64,000 nt of DNA, from contig NZ_JAAVUX010000008.1 of the NCBI RefSeq assembly GCF_018449655.1, forward strand, positions 174,634-238,633, given 5' to 3'. The notes beneath the pieces were generated by a model. It had not been told where the DNA came from. It saw only the letters and a program-made list of their open reading frames with translations, and ran no database searches. Both the position numbers and the translations under genes were made by a program. This DNA is from Pseudomonas sp. dw_358. Its GTDB lineage: Bacteria > Pseudomonadota > Gammaproteobacteria > Pseudomonadales > Pseudomonadaceae. Below, piece after piece: positions 1-8,559 of the stretch (position 1 is its first letter; every line of letters starts with the position of its first letter).

Positions 1-2
1 GC

Positions 3-1550
3 AACCTGCCGTTGATTTTCGCCATCGGTATCGCCGTCGGCTTTGCCCGCGACAACAACGGCACGGCCGGGCTGGCCGGGGCCATCGGCTACCTGGTGCT
101 GACCTCGACCCTCAAGGTCCAGGACGCGCACATCAACATGGGCATGCTCGCCGGGATCATCGCCGGGCTGGTGGGTGGCGCGCTGTACAACCGCTTCAAG
201 GACATTGCCCTGCCGCCGTACCTGGCGTTCTTCGGCGGACGCCGCTTCGTGCCCATTGTCACCGGGCTGACTGCGGTGCTGCTGGGGTTGCTGTTCGGCC
301 TGGTCTGGCCGTCGGTTCAACACGGCATCAACGGCCTTGGCGAACTGATGACACAGAGCGGCAGCATCGGCGCCTTCTGCTTCGGCGTGCTCAACCGCAT
401 CCTGATCGTCACCGGCCTTCACCACATCCTCAACAACCTGGTGTGGTTCGTCTTTGGCACCTTCACCAACCCGCAGACCGGGCAGGTGGTGACGGGGGAC
501 CTGGCCCGCTATTTCGCGGGAGACCCCCAGGGCGGCCAGTTCATGACCGGCATGTTCCCGGTGATGATCTTCGGCCTGCCGGCGGCCTGCCTGGCCATGT
601 ACCGCAATGCCTTGCCGGATCAGCGCAAACTGATCGGCGGCGCCCTCCTGTCCATGGCACTGACGTCAGCGCTGACCGGCGTCACCGAGCCCATCGAGTT
701 CGCGTTCATGTTTCTCGCGCCGCTGCTGTACGTCGTGCATGCCCTGCTGACCGGCCTGTCCATGGCGCTGACCAACTTGCTGGACATCCACCTGGGCTTC
801 ACCTTCTCCGGCGGCGCCATCGACATGGCCCTGGGCTGGGGCAAGTCGACCCACGGCTGGCGGATCGTGCCATTGGGCCTGATCTACGCACTGGTCTACT
901 ACGTGGCCTTCGACCAGTGCATCAAGCGCTTCAACCTCAAGACGCCCGGGCGCGAACGAGTGGCCTCCAGCGCCGCGCCGGTTGCGCAAAGCGACCGCGC
1001 CACCGCCTACATTCACGCGCTCGGGGGTGCGCAGAATCTGCTGGGCATCGACGCCTGCACCACCCGCCTGCGCCTGCAACTGGTGAACCGCAGCCAGGTC
1101 CAGGACGCCGACTTGAAAGCGCTGGGCGCCATGGCCGTGGTCCGTCCGGGCAACGGCGGCAGCCTGCAGGTCGTGGTCGGTGCCATGGCCGACAGCCTCG
1201 CCGACGAACTGCGCAACGCCCTGCCCCATGCCGGCACACCGGCACAGACACAGCATCAGACACAGGAACAGACCTCGGCTGAACAGACCCGGGCCAACGA
1301 GGTGGACGCCGGTCATGCCGCGCAGTGGTTGCAGGCGCTGGGCGGCGCGCGGGTGGCGAAGGTCGAATGCGTGGCGCTGACGCGCCTGCGGGTCCGCCTG
1401 AAGGACGCCCTGCCGCTGGATGCCGATGACCTGCAACGGCTGGGCAGCCAGGGCGTGAGCGCTGTGGGCGATGGGGTATGGCATGTGCTGGTGGGCGACG
1501 GCGCGCAGGCGTTGAGCGATCGGTTGCGAAGGATGCTTCAGCCGACCTGA
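3..1550 (+). CDS. nagE: PTS N-acetylglucosamine permease IIBC (5' end outside window)
   Basis: This is the membrane permease (EIIC) with EIIB domains that imports and phosphorylates N-acetylglucosamine. The frame is open to the window edge, so the true start lies upstream and the TTG at 12 is internal. The EIIC part shows the family stretches GLHHILNNLVWF and TEPIEF among hydrophobic helices. Two EIIB-like domains follow. The first carries the phosphorylated cysteine (CTTR, codon 1056-1058). The second has the same TRLR frame but alanine (codon 1374-1376) where the cysteine should be; a nearby Cys lies two residues too early. The second EIIB is therefore probably not a phosphate carrier. The sugar specificity is inferred from the family. 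No nag catabolic genes follow it here. Confidence 0.85.
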   Translation, partial: NLPLIFAIGIAVGFARDNNGTAGLAGAIGYLVLTSTLKVQDAHINMGMLAGIIAGLVGGALYNRFKDIALPPYLAFFGGRRFVPIVTGLTAVLLGLLFGLVWPSVQHGINGLGELMTQSGSIGAFCFGVLNRILIVTGLHHILNNLVWFVFGTFTNPQTGQVVTGDLARYFAGDPQGGQFMTGMFPVMIFGLPAACLAMYRNALPDQRKLIGGALLSMALTSALTGVTEPIEFAFMFLAPLLYVVHALLTGLSMALTNLLDIHLGFTFSGGAIDMALGWGKSTHGWRIVPLGLIYALVYYVAFDQCIKRFNLKTPGRERVASSAAPVAQSDRATAYIHALGGAQNLLGIDACTTRLRLQLVNRSQVQDADLKALGAMAVVRPGNGGSLQVVVGAMADSLADELRNALPHAGTPAQTQHQTQEQTSAEQTRANEVDAGHAAQWLQALGGARVAKVECVALTRLRVRLKDALPLDADDLQRLGSQGVSAVGDGVWHVLVGDGAQALSDRLRRMLQPT

Positions 1551-1600
1551 ATCTTACCGGCGGATGATTGGCACAATAATTGATTACCTGATAGGTATCG

Positions 1601-1613
1601 ATTGTTGAACAAT
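1601..1613. promoter_or_regulatory. Palindrome, candidate GntR operator
   Basis: ATTGTT-G-AACAAT is a perfect 6-bp dyad 21 bp before the GntR start. A second imperfect dyad (ACCT-gat-AGGT, about 1582-1599) lies next to it. Both are well placed for autoregulation of the GntR/DUF1989 pair, which is an inference. Confidence 0.4.
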
Positions 1614-1634
1614 CCATCCTCACGGAGTTTTTTG

Positions 1635-2357
1635 ATGTTCCCAGGTGCAAGCCCTGCTCCTTCGCTGTGTGCCCTGTCCCTGGCCGACCAGGTCGCCTGC
1701 GAACTGCGCGACGACATCATCGGCGGCCGCCTGCAGTCCGGCATGGCGCTGGTCGAGGCCGACCTGGTGAAGCGCTACAACGCCTCGCGCAATACCGTGC
1801 GGGAGGCCCTGCACCAGCTGGGGCGCGAGGGCCTGGCCACCTACGTGCGCCACAAAGGGGTGATGGTGCGACGCCTGAGCGTGGCCGAGGTGCGCGACCT
1901 CTTCCTGGTCCGCCGCACGCTGGAGATTCAGGCCATCCTCGCCAGCCAGCCGCTGCGCGAATACCAGTCCGACCGCATGCTCGACGCCATCGAGGCGGCC
2001 GAACTGGCCCGCGACCGCGAGGACTGGCAGGCCTTCGGCACCCACAGCCTGCGTTTTCACCAGCATATCGTGGGCCTGCGGCGCAGCCCGCTGCTGGATG
2101 CCTTTTTCACCAACATTGCGGCGCAGATGCGCCTGGTGTTCGCCGTCGCACCCGACGAGGAAAACTTCCAGCGTCCGTGGCTGGAGCGTGACCGCGAGAT
2201 CCATGACCTGCTGGCGGCGGGTCAGCGCCAGGCGGCCGCCGAAACCATGAACCATTACCTCGACGACTCGGAGCATGCCCTGCTCGACCTGTTGAACCAC
2301 CCTGCCGTGCATAGCCCCACCGACATGACGCGTGCCACCCAACGGAGACCCACATGA
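1635..2357 (+). CDS. GntR family regulator (FadR/FCD type)
   Basis: DNA-binding regulator of about 240 residues. The N-terminal winged helix has the typical LRDDIIGGRL and SRNTVREALHQL stretches. The C-terminal all-helical FCD ligand domain has the metal-binding pattern (FHQHIVG, later DREIHDLL). I start at ATG 1635 because CGGAG at 1622-1626 is correctly spaced; the open frame extends a little further upstream without support. The stop codon overlaps the next ATG by 4 bp, so the two genes are co-translated and the DUF1989 protein or its substrate is the likely regulatory target. The effector is unknown. Confidence 0.9.
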   Translation: MFPGASPAPSLCALSLADQVACELRDDIIGGRLQSGMALVEADLVKRYNASRNTVREALHQLGREGLATYVRHKGVMVRRLSVAEVRDLFLVRRTLEIQAILASQPLREYQSDRMLDAIEAAELARDREDWQAFGTHSLRFHQHIVGLRRSPLLDAFFTNIAAQMRLVFAVAPDEENFQRPWLERDREIHDLLAAGQRQAAAETMNHYLDDSEHALLDLLNHPAVHSPTDMTRATQRRPT

Positions 2358-3220
2358 AGCCCACCCCCCTTTCCAAGGCCCCCATCGACGCCGCACTGCG
2401 CAAGGCCATCAAGCCGGTCCTCTGCTACCCGATCGAGACCTTGCCGCGCCCGGACATTGGCGCCTACCGCGCCGTGCGCGACGGCCTGAAGCACGTCCGC
2501 ACCGTCGTGGTGCCAGCTCGCGATGCGGCCACCTTCAGCGTGCCGGCCGGCAGCTTCTTTCGCATCCTTTCGACCGAGGGGCCCCAGGTCGGCGACCTGA
2601 ACCTGTTCAACCAGCATGACCTGACGGAGCGCTTCTACACGGGCAAGACCCGCGCCCTGAACGGCACGCACCTGGGTGTCGGCGATCAGCTGTTCTCCAG
2701 CTTCCCGAGCCTGCGCCCGATGGCCACCATTACCCATGACACCCTCGACTGGTATGGCTTCGACGAGTTCGGCGGCTCGGTCCACGATGTCATCGGGACG
2801 CGCTGCGATCCCTATACCCACAACCTGCTCAGTGGCGGCGGCCAGTATCACCATTGCTGCCACTCGAACCTGACCCGCGCGCTGTCGGCGTCCACAGGGC
2901 TGGCGCTGCATGACGCCGAACCCCATGTGCACGACGTCCTCAACGTGTTCATGTGCACCGGTTTCACCCGCGACACCGGCCAATACTTCATGAAGGCCAG
3001 CCCGGTGCAGCCGGGCGACTATCTGGAGTTCTTTGCCGAGATTGACCTGCTGGGCTGCCTGTCCGCCTGCCCGGGAGGCGACTGCTCGGCCGAGCATTCA
3101 TCCGACGCCGCCAAGTGCTATCCCCTGCTGGTGGAGATTTACGAAGCGGCGCAGCTGCCTGAAGGATGGGTGGCGCCGGCGGTCAATGGCTATGATCGCA
3201 GCCATGGGGTGGGTCAGTAG
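2354..3220 (+). CDS. DUF1989 / urea carboxylase-associated family protein
   Basis: A soluble protein of 288 residues from the DUF1989 family, whose members often accompany urea carboxylase or amine catabolism. The conserved Cys/His-rich core is visible: GTRCDPYTHNLL followed by HHCCHSN, and a CPGGDCS motif near the C-terminus, which suggests metal binding. The exact reaction is not established for this subfamily. It overlaps the GntR stop codon by 4 bp and forms a two-gene operon. No urea carboxylase or allophanate hydrolase gene is adjacent, so its pathway cannot be read from context. Confidence 0.8.
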   Translation: MKPTPLSKAPIDAALRKAIKPVLCYPIETLPRPDIGAYRAVRDGLKHVRTVVVPARDAATFSVPAGSFFRILSTEGPQVGDLNLFNQHDLTERFYTGKTRALNGTHLGVGDQLFSSFPSLRPMATITHDTLDWYGFDEFGGSVHDVIGTRCDPYTHNLLSGGGQYHHCCHSNLTRALSASTGLALHDAEPHVHDVLNVFMCTGFTRDTGQYFMKASPVQPGDYLEFFAEIDLLGCLSACPGGDCSAEHSSDAAKCYPLLVEIYEAAQLPEGWVAPAVNGYDRSHGVGQ

Positions 3221-3277
3221 CACATCCGGCCGTATCGGGGCCCGACAGTGAGCCTGCGAACACCTGGACCGCAACAA

Positions 3278-3297
3278 CCCGATGGGCGACCATCGGG
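3278..3297. terminator. Hairpin between convergent genes
   Basis: CCCGATGG-gcga-CCATCGGG is a perfect 8-bp stem in the gap between the DUF1989 gene and the convergent LysE gene. No T tract follows on either strand, so it is a possible rather than a clear terminator. Confidence 0.4.
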
Positions 3298-3323
3298 CGC
3301 CGTCCGAGAAATCGGCATACCCC

Positions 3324-3932
3324 TCAGGCATGCCCCGGTATGGCCAAGCCGAACACGATGAAAAAACCACCGCAGACTTTATTGAATCGCCGCCCCGTCC
3401 GCGCCAGCCAGGGCCTGACCCGGTGCGCGGCGCTCGCCACACCGTATTCAACGACGAACTCCACCAGCGCATAAGTCAGGGCGATCACGGCCGTCTGCTC
3501 GATGATGTTCCTTTGCGCGTCGAGGAACGGTGGAATGAACGCGGTGAACAGCAGCAGTGCCTTGGGATTTGAAAGGGCCGACAACAGGCCCTGGCGGAAC
3601 ATGGACCAGTGGCGCAAGTCGGTGGTGCCGGTTTTCTCGAGACTCACGGGCGGTGATCGCCACAACCCGATGCCGAGCCAGATCAGGTAGAGGCCGCCGA
3701 CCACCTTCAGTACCAGGAACCCGGTCGCCGAGGCCTGGATCAGTGCACCCAGCCCCAACGCACAAAACGCCAGAGCGACGGCAAAGCCGAGCACGCCACC
3801 GGCGATGGTGAACAGGGTTTTCCGGTTGCCGTGCAGGGCCCCATGGGTCAGCACCAATAGCGCATTCGGGCCTGGAACCACCGCGATGCCGCAGCAGGTC
3901 AGCACGTAGAGCAACCACGTCTCGAAGGGCAT
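3324..3932 (-). CDS. LysE/RhtB family amino-acid exporter
   Basis: An inner-membrane exporter of 202 residues with about six hydrophobic segments, the normal size for the family. The family signature near the N-terminus is VVPGPNALLVLTHG, and a second conserved loop is SNPKALLLF. Members export amino acids such as lysine, homoserine or threonine; the substrate here is unknown. It is convergent with the DUF1989 gene. About 300 bp separate its start from katB on the opposite strand. Confidence 0.88.
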   Translation of the reverse strand: MPFETWLLYVLTCCGIAVVPGPNALLVLTHGALHGNRKTLFTIAGGVLGFAVALAFCALGLGALIQASATGFLVLKVVGGLYLIWLGIGLWRSPPVSLEKTGTTDLRHWSMFRQGLLSALSNPKALLLFTAFIPPFLDAQRNIIEQTAVIALTYALVEFVVEYGVASAAHRVRPWLARTGRRFNKVCGGFFIVFGLAIPGHA

Positions 3933-4137
3933 GAGCAGATCCAGTCAGGGCAAGTCAGACCGGCATCTTGCGGGGGAATCGATGCCATGAACAGTGCTTC
4001 CTTCAGTTTACCGCCGCTCGGTTGGGGCGCTTGGGGCGAGTGATCATTGCTGCGTCTGTATCAACCGGCAAGCGTTACGGGGCATCCCTGGGACCCGCCC
4101 CTTCGTGCGCGTGCCACAGCCCTCCCCGTTCGTCCTA

Positions 4138-4174
4138 ATAACACTTCCCTATCAAGGGCATACAAGCATCTGAC
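4138..4174 (+). promoter_or_regulatory. OxyR-like binding site upstream of the catalase gene
   Basis: ATAA-N7-CTAT-N7-ATAC-N7-TGAC reproduces the four-box, 7-bp-spaced OxyR pattern (ATAG-N7-CTAT-N7-ATAG-N7-CTAT). The first three boxes match well and the fourth is poor. It ends about 60 bp before the katB start. OxyR control of katB is known in P. aeruginosa; control here is inferred from the site. Confidence 0.55.
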
Positions 4175-4233
4175 TCACGGCGGCGGCGGTCACGGGGCAC
4201 TATTCCTGACTCTCCAAGAAAAGGAATCACCCC

Positions 4234-5760
4234 ATGTCCCGCCCCTTTGCTGTTCTGCCGATCTGCGCGCTGGTTGCCAGCCTGAGTGCCAGCGCGTTTG
4301 CCGACGCCCCTTTGACCCGCGATTCCGGTGCCCCCGTGGGCGACAACCAGAACTCGCAAACCGCCGGCGCCGACGGCCCGGTGCTGCTTCAGGATGCGCA
4401 CCTGATCGAAAAACTGCAGCGCTTTGACCGTGAGCGCATTCCCGAGCGCGTCGTGCATGCCCGCGGTACGGGGGCGTTCGGTCAGTTCCAGGCGAGCGCC
4501 GACATCAGCAACCTGACCCGCGCCCAGGTGTTCCAGCCCGGCACCCAGACCCCGGTATTCGTTCGCTTCAGCACCGTGATGGGCTATCGCGGTTCGCCAG
4601 AGCAAGCCCGTGACCCTCGTGGCTTCGCGGTCAAGTTCTACACCCAGCAGGGCAACTGGGACATGGTCGGCATCAACCTGCCCGTGTTCTTCATCCGTGA
4701 CGCGATCAAATTCCCCGACTTCGTTCATGCCAACAAACCGAGCGCAGTCACCGGCGTTCAGGACCCCAACCTGGCCTTCGATTTCTTCGCCCACAGCCCT
4801 GAAGCCACCAACATGCTGACCCACCTCTACTCGGTCCAGGGGATGCCCGATTCCTATCGGCACATGGACGGATCGGCCGTGCACGCGTTCAAGTTCGTCA
4901 ACGCCCAGGGCCAGGTGCACTACGTAAAATTTGCCTGGAAGAGCCAGCAAGGCGTCAAGGGTTTCGAGCCTGGACAGATTGCCGAGTCCATCGGCAAGGA
5001 CTGGAACCTGATGAGCAACGACCTCTACGGCGCTATCAAACAAGGCGACTACCCCAAGTGGGACCTGTACATCCAGACGCTGACCCCGGGCGAACTGGGC
5101 CGGTTCGCTTTCAACGCACTGGATGACACCAAGGTCTGGACCGGCGTCCCAGAGCAGAAGGTCGGCACCCTGACGTTGAACAAGGTGCCGGACAACTACT
5201 TCGAGTCCACCGAGGAATCGGCTTTCGCGCCGTCGCGACTGGTGCCCGGCATTGAACCGTCCGAGGACCGCATGCTTCAGGGCCGACTGTTTGCCTACGC
5301 CGATACGCAAATGTACCGCCTGGGCGCCAATTACCAGCAAATCCCGGTCAACCGCCCGCGGGTCGCGGTGAGCAACAACTCGCAAGACGGCGCCATGAAC
5401 GAAAGCGGCCGCAGCGGCGACGTCAACTACGAGCCGTCGGGCCATGCCGAGAAGGCCCAGGACCCGCAATACAAGTACGCCAACACGCCCATCAGTGGCG
5501 TCACCCAGCAAATGGCGATCAAGCGGCCCGCCAACTTCCTGCAGGCTGGCGAGTACTACCGCACGCTCTCGTCGAGCGGCAAGGCCTCGCTGATCGAAGC
5601 CTTGAGCGGCGACCTCGACCACGTCACCGACCGCGCCAACAAGTACGCCATGCTGTCGTACTTCTACAAGGCCGACGCCGACTACGGCACCCGTCTGACC
5701 AAGGCCACCCACAGCGACCTGGGCACCGTCCAAACCGCCGCCAAGGCGCTGCAAGACTGA
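4234..5760 (+). CDS. katB: Exported haem catalase KatB
   Basis: Decomposes hydrogen peroxide to water and oxygen. The 508-residue protein begins with a Sec signal peptide (predicted cleavage after AFA, about residue 23), so it acts in the periplasm. The catalase residues are in place: distal His75 (VVHARG), Asn148 in the GINLPVFFIRD stretch, and proximal haem ligand Tyr355 in RLFAYADTQ. Length and order match monofunctional small-subunit catalases. The ankyrin gene downstream matches the katB-ankB arrangement of P. aeruginosa. An OxyR-like site lies upstream at 4138-4174, so peroxide induction is likely. Confidence 0.93.
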   Translation: MSRPFAVLPICALVASLSASAFADAPLTRDSGAPVGDNQNSQTAGADGPVLLQDAHLIEKLQRFDRERIPERVVHARGTGAFGQFQASADISNLTRAQVFQPGTQTPVFVRFSTVMGYRGSPEQARDPRGFAVKFYTQQGNWDMVGINLPVFFIRDAIKFPDFVHANKPSAVTGVQDPNLAFDFFAHSPEATNMLTHLYSVQGMPDSYRHMDGSAVHAFKFVNAQGQVHYVKFAWKSQQGVKGFEPGQIAESIGKDWNLMSNDLYGAIKQGDYPKWDLYIQTLTPGELGRFAFNALDDTKVWTGVPEQKVGTLTLNKVPDNYFESTEESAFAPSRLVPGIEPSEDRMLQGRLFAYADTQMYRLGANYQQIPVNRPRVAVSNNSQDGAMNESGRSGDVNYEPSGHAEKAQDPQYKYANTPISGVTQQMAIKRPANFLQAGEYYRTLSSSGKASLIEALSGDLDHVTDRANKYAMLSYFYKADADYGTRLTKATHSDLGTVQTAAKALQD

Positions 5761-5771
5761 TAGCAGTCACC

Positions 5772-5796
5772 CGTCCCCCCCGTGCGTGGGGGGACG
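5772..5796. terminator. GC-rich hairpin between katB and ankB
   Basis: CGTCCCCCC, a 7-nt loop, then GGGGGGACG forms a strong 9-bp stem in the 56-bp katB-ankB gap. It could attenuate transcription or stabilise the katB mRNA end. There is no U tract. Confidence 0.5.
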
Positions 5797-5816
5797 CTTA
5801 TAGCGAGGAGGTTGAC

Positions 5817-6458
5817 ATGCTGATCCATCGCGATAAAAGGCTGTGGCTGGGCCTGTTTGTACTGTTGCTGCTGGGCATCGGGGTGCGAGCCAGCCACGTG
5901 TGGCTCCCCGGTCTCTGGCTGCCCGCCGATGCCAGCGCCTTGCAGCCGAGCGACCCGGTGCAGCGGGTCGACCCGCACCTTTACGACACGCAGTGGTTCG
6001 ATGCCGCCCGCGCCGGCCGGGTCGACATCACCGATGCCCTGCTCAAGGCCGGGTACCCGATCGACAGCCGCACCGGATCGGGCTATACGGCGCTGGTGCT
6101 GGCGACGTACCACGGCTCTCTGGAGGAAGTCACCCGCTTGCTCGACGGCGGCGCCAACCCGTGCATCGCCGACCACAACGGCAACACCGCCTTGATGGGC
6201 GCGTTGTTCAAGGGGGAAAACCCCATGGCGCAGCGTCTGCTCGGCCTCTGCCCCATCGACCAGGCCAACAATGCCGGACAGACTGCCTTGTCCTTTGCTG
6301 CCCTGTTCGGGCGGCTGGACATGATCGAGGCGCTGGTTCGTCGGGGGGCTGACCTGGAGCATCTGGATGCCAGCGGCCACAGTGTGCGGATGGTTGTGCA
6401 GCAGCAGGGCAATCTGCAGGCGGTGGCGGCGCTGGATGCGGCGGGGGCGGGGCGTTGA
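5817..6458 (+). CDS. ankB: Ankyrin-repeat protein AnkB
   Basis: A 213-residue protein with one N-terminal hydrophobic segment (about residues 9-23) followed by four or so ankyrin repeats. Repeat cores such as GYTALVLATYHG, GNTALMGALFKG and GQTALSFAALFG are clear. In P. aeruginosa the homologue sits directly after katB, is anchored in the inner membrane facing the periplasm, and is needed for full KatB activity. The same position here supports that role. A GAGGAG-like ribosome site precedes the ATG by about 6 bp. It shares the katB transcript unless the hairpin at 5772-5796 stops it. Confidence 0.9.
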   Translation: MLIHRDKRLWLGLFVLLLLGIGVRASHVWLPGLWLPADASALQPSDPVQRVDPHLYDTQWFDAARAGRVDITDALLKAGYPIDSRTGSGYTALVLATYHGSLEEVTRLLDGGANPCIADHNGNTALMGALFKGENPMAQRLLGLCPIDQANNAGQTALSFAALFGRLDMIEALVRRGADLEHLDASGHSVRMVVQQQGNLQAVAALDAAGAGR

Positions 6459-6465
6459 GGGGGCT

Positions 6466-6546
6466 GACGCCACGTTTCTCATACTGGGCTTTGCCTGTGT
6501 CGAGGTGGCCTTTGCCATCGTGCAGATGTTGCCGATTGACCTGCGC
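6466..6546 (+). pseudogene. Fragment of a small membrane protein gene (homologous to 25458-25907)
   Basis: Just after ankB about 27 codons read ATFLILGFACVEVAF and then IVQMLPIDL. This closely matches the C-terminal stretch of the protein at 25458-25907 (SFLILGFTCFEVGF, then MAQILPLNP). No start codon or N-terminal part is present, so it is a remnant of a paralogous gene. The relationship is my own comparison within the window. Confidence 0.6.
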
Positions 6547-6614
6547 TCATGGGTTAGACTCGTCCGCTGCCCCATGGACCCGCCCGGCCTCGGGCCACAT
6601 CGAGGAAATCATTG

Positions 6615-7796
6615 ATGCAACAGCGTATCGCCGTCATCGGCGCCGGTGTCATCGGCCTGTCCATCGCCCGCAGCCTGGCGCTGCAGGGCGCGACAGTCAC
6701 CCTGCTGGAAGCCCGACGCGCAGGCTCGGGCACCAGCCAGATCAGCTTCGGCTGGGTCAACTCCAACGGTAAATCGCCGCTGGCCTATCACCAGCTGAAC
6801 GTCGCCGGCATGCAGGCCCATCAGCAACTGCAAGCCGAGCACCCCCGCCAGATACGCTGGCTGGAAGAGACCGGCACCCTGGAGTGGGCGTCGGGCGCGG
6901 CCGGCACCGAGCAACTTGAACAACGGGTCGAGGCGCTCAAGGCCCTGGACTACCCGGTGCGGCCGGCGGACCGGGCCGCGTTGGCCCGGCTCGTCCCCGA
7001 ACTGATCCTGCCCGAGACGAGCACCGCGCTGTGGTGGTTTCCCACCGAGTCACTGGTCCACCCGGCGTTGTTCGTGGCTTTTCTGCGCGCCGAAGCGCTC
7101 CGGCTCGGCGTGACCCTTGTCGAACATCAGGAGGTCGTCGCGATCGATGAATCGGCCAGCGGCGTGCGCCTGTCCTTGCAGGACGGTTCCGACTGGCGAG
7201 GCGATCATGCGGTCAGCGCCACTGGGCGCTGGAGCCGTCACCTGATGGGCCGGCTGGGGATCGAGCTGGCCATGGTCGACGCCGACCAGCCCGGGCACAT
7301 CGGCTGCAGCTTTCTGGGCTACACCTCGCCTGCACAGGTGCAACTGGGCTGCAACCTGATCACACCGGACCTCAACCTGCGCCCGGACGGCGGCGGACGG
7401 CTGATGCTGCAAGCCCTGGACCTCGATCCCACGGCCGACCCGAGCCAGGTGCCCGACACCGACAGCGACGTGGGCCGGGAGATGCTCGCCAGGATGGCCA
7501 AAGTGCTGCGCAATGCCGAAGGCGTGCGTCTGGAGCGCATCGCGGTGGGTCAGCGCTCGCGGCCTGCCGACGGGCTTCCTGCTCTGGGCTACGTCACCGA
7601 GCACCGCCGCCTCTACCTGGCGGCGACCCACAGCGGCATGACCCTCGCCCCCGCACTCGGGCCGCTGATCGCCGACGAGATTCTGTCGGGCATCCGCTCG
7701 CCGCTGCTGGCCGAATTCCGTCCCCAGCGACTGCTGGGCAAGAGTGCCGAGGCGTTTGCGCAGATTGTTTCGCCGCACTTTCCTGCGGCTCAGTGA
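6615..7796 (+). CDS. FAD-dependent oxidoreductase (DadA/DAO family)
   Basis: A 393-residue flavoprotein. The N-terminal dinucleotide fold IAVIGAGVIGLSIA binds FAD, followed by the second glycine-rich FAD contact near the C-terminus (THSGMTLAPALG). The family oxidises amino acids or other secondary amines such as D-amino acids, glycine or sarcosine; the substrate is not evident. The start is ATG 6615 with GAGGA at 6602-6606; the preceding TTG at 6612 is less likely. It stands alone, with a decayed fragment upstream and about 200 bp of non-coding DNA before the convergent AhpD-like gene. Confidence 0.85.
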   Translation: MQQRIAVIGAGVIGLSIARSLALQGATVTLLEARRAGSGTSQISFGWVNSNGKSPLAYHQLNVAGMQAHQQLQAEHPRQIRWLEETGTLEWASGAAGTEQLEQRVEALKALDYPVRPADRAALARLVPELILPETSTALWWFPTESLVHPALFVAFLRAEALRLGVTLVEHQEVVAIDESASGVRLSLQDGSDWRGDHAVSATGRWSRHLMGRLGIELAMVDADQPGHIGCSFLGYTSPAQVQLGCNLITPDLNLRPDGGGRLMLQALDLDPTADPSQVPDTDSDVGREMLARMAKVLRNAEGVRLERIAVGQRSRPADGLPALGYVTEHRRLYLAATHSGMTLAPALGPLIADEILSGIRSPLLAEFRPQRLLGKSAEAFAQIVSPHFPAAQ

Positions 7797-7999
7797 GCGA
7801 GGCTGCCGGCACGGCACAGGCTTTCTGCCCCTCCCCGCTCAGCGCAGCCTTGGCCTTGACCAGAAGGGTCGACGTCGCGCCGGGAGACAGTACCTTGCCT
7901 CGAGTGAAAGCCAACGCCTACAGGATGCACCGGCTTTGTAGGTGTGCACCGGACCATCGTCCAGCGACGATGAGGTGAATCGCACAAAGGCGGCCCCGT

Positions 8000-8443
8000 T
8001 CATTGCGCCGGCTGCATGGCGAAACCGACACCGAGGCGGTTCCAGGCGTTGATGGTGACGACGGCGAAGGTGAGGTCGGCCAATTCGCGTTCGTTGAACT
8101 GCTCGGCCACTTGGTTGTAAATCGCTTCGGGGGCGCCCTTTTCGGCCAGCAGGGTCAGGGTTTCGGTCCACCGCAAGGCAGCACGTTCACGGTCGGTAAA
8201 AAACGGGGTTTCGTGCCATGCCGTCAGGGCAAGAATGCGTCGCGGGGTTTCGCCAAGTTTGATGGCATCGCTGCTGTGCATATCGATGCAGTAGGCGCAG
8301 CCGTTGAGTTGCGAGGCGCGGATCTTGATCAGTTCGTGCAACGATTTTTCCAGGGACGATTCGCCCATCGATTTTTCCAGAGCCAGCAGGGCCTTGAAGG
8401 CATGTGGGGCGACTTGGGCATAATTGACGCGTGGGCGGTTCAT
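8000..8443 (-). CDS. Carboxymuconolactone decarboxylase / AhpD-like protein
   Basis: A 147-residue all-helical protein of the AhpD-like subfamily. The redox-active CxxC is present (GCAYCIDMHS), followed by the conserved histidine of the family. Such proteins act as alkylhydroperoxide reductase partners or peroxidases. I start at ATG 8443 because AGAGGAAG lies 7 bp upstream; the open frame continues further without a ribosome site. It diverges from the LysR gene at 8560 across a 116-bp gap, so it is the probable target of that regulator. Confidence 0.88.
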   Translation of the reverse strand: MNRPRVNYAQVAPHAFKALLALEKSMGESSLEKSLHELIKIRASQLNGCAYCIDMHSSDAIKLGETPRRILALTAWHETPFFTDRERAALRWTETLTLLAEKGAPEAIYNQVAEQFNERELADLTFAVVTINAWNRLGVGFAMQPAQ

Positions 8444-8559
8444 GGCGACTTCCTCTAAAGTGACCCGGCTGATCACCGGGGATGGACTCACTTTATTGGT
8501 CTGGAAAACTTTGATAAATGAGCTAATATCGTAAGCATTAGACGACTTTCCGGACAATC

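Noticed and set aside
443..1484. Long open frames on both strands inside the PTS gene
   Set aside because: They are GC-rich shadows of the permease frame with Arg/Pro/Ala-rich translations and no domain content.
4135..5754. 539-codon minus-strand frame opposite katB
   Set aside because: It is the antisense of an unmistakable catalase gene, has no family motif and covers the KatB frame completely.
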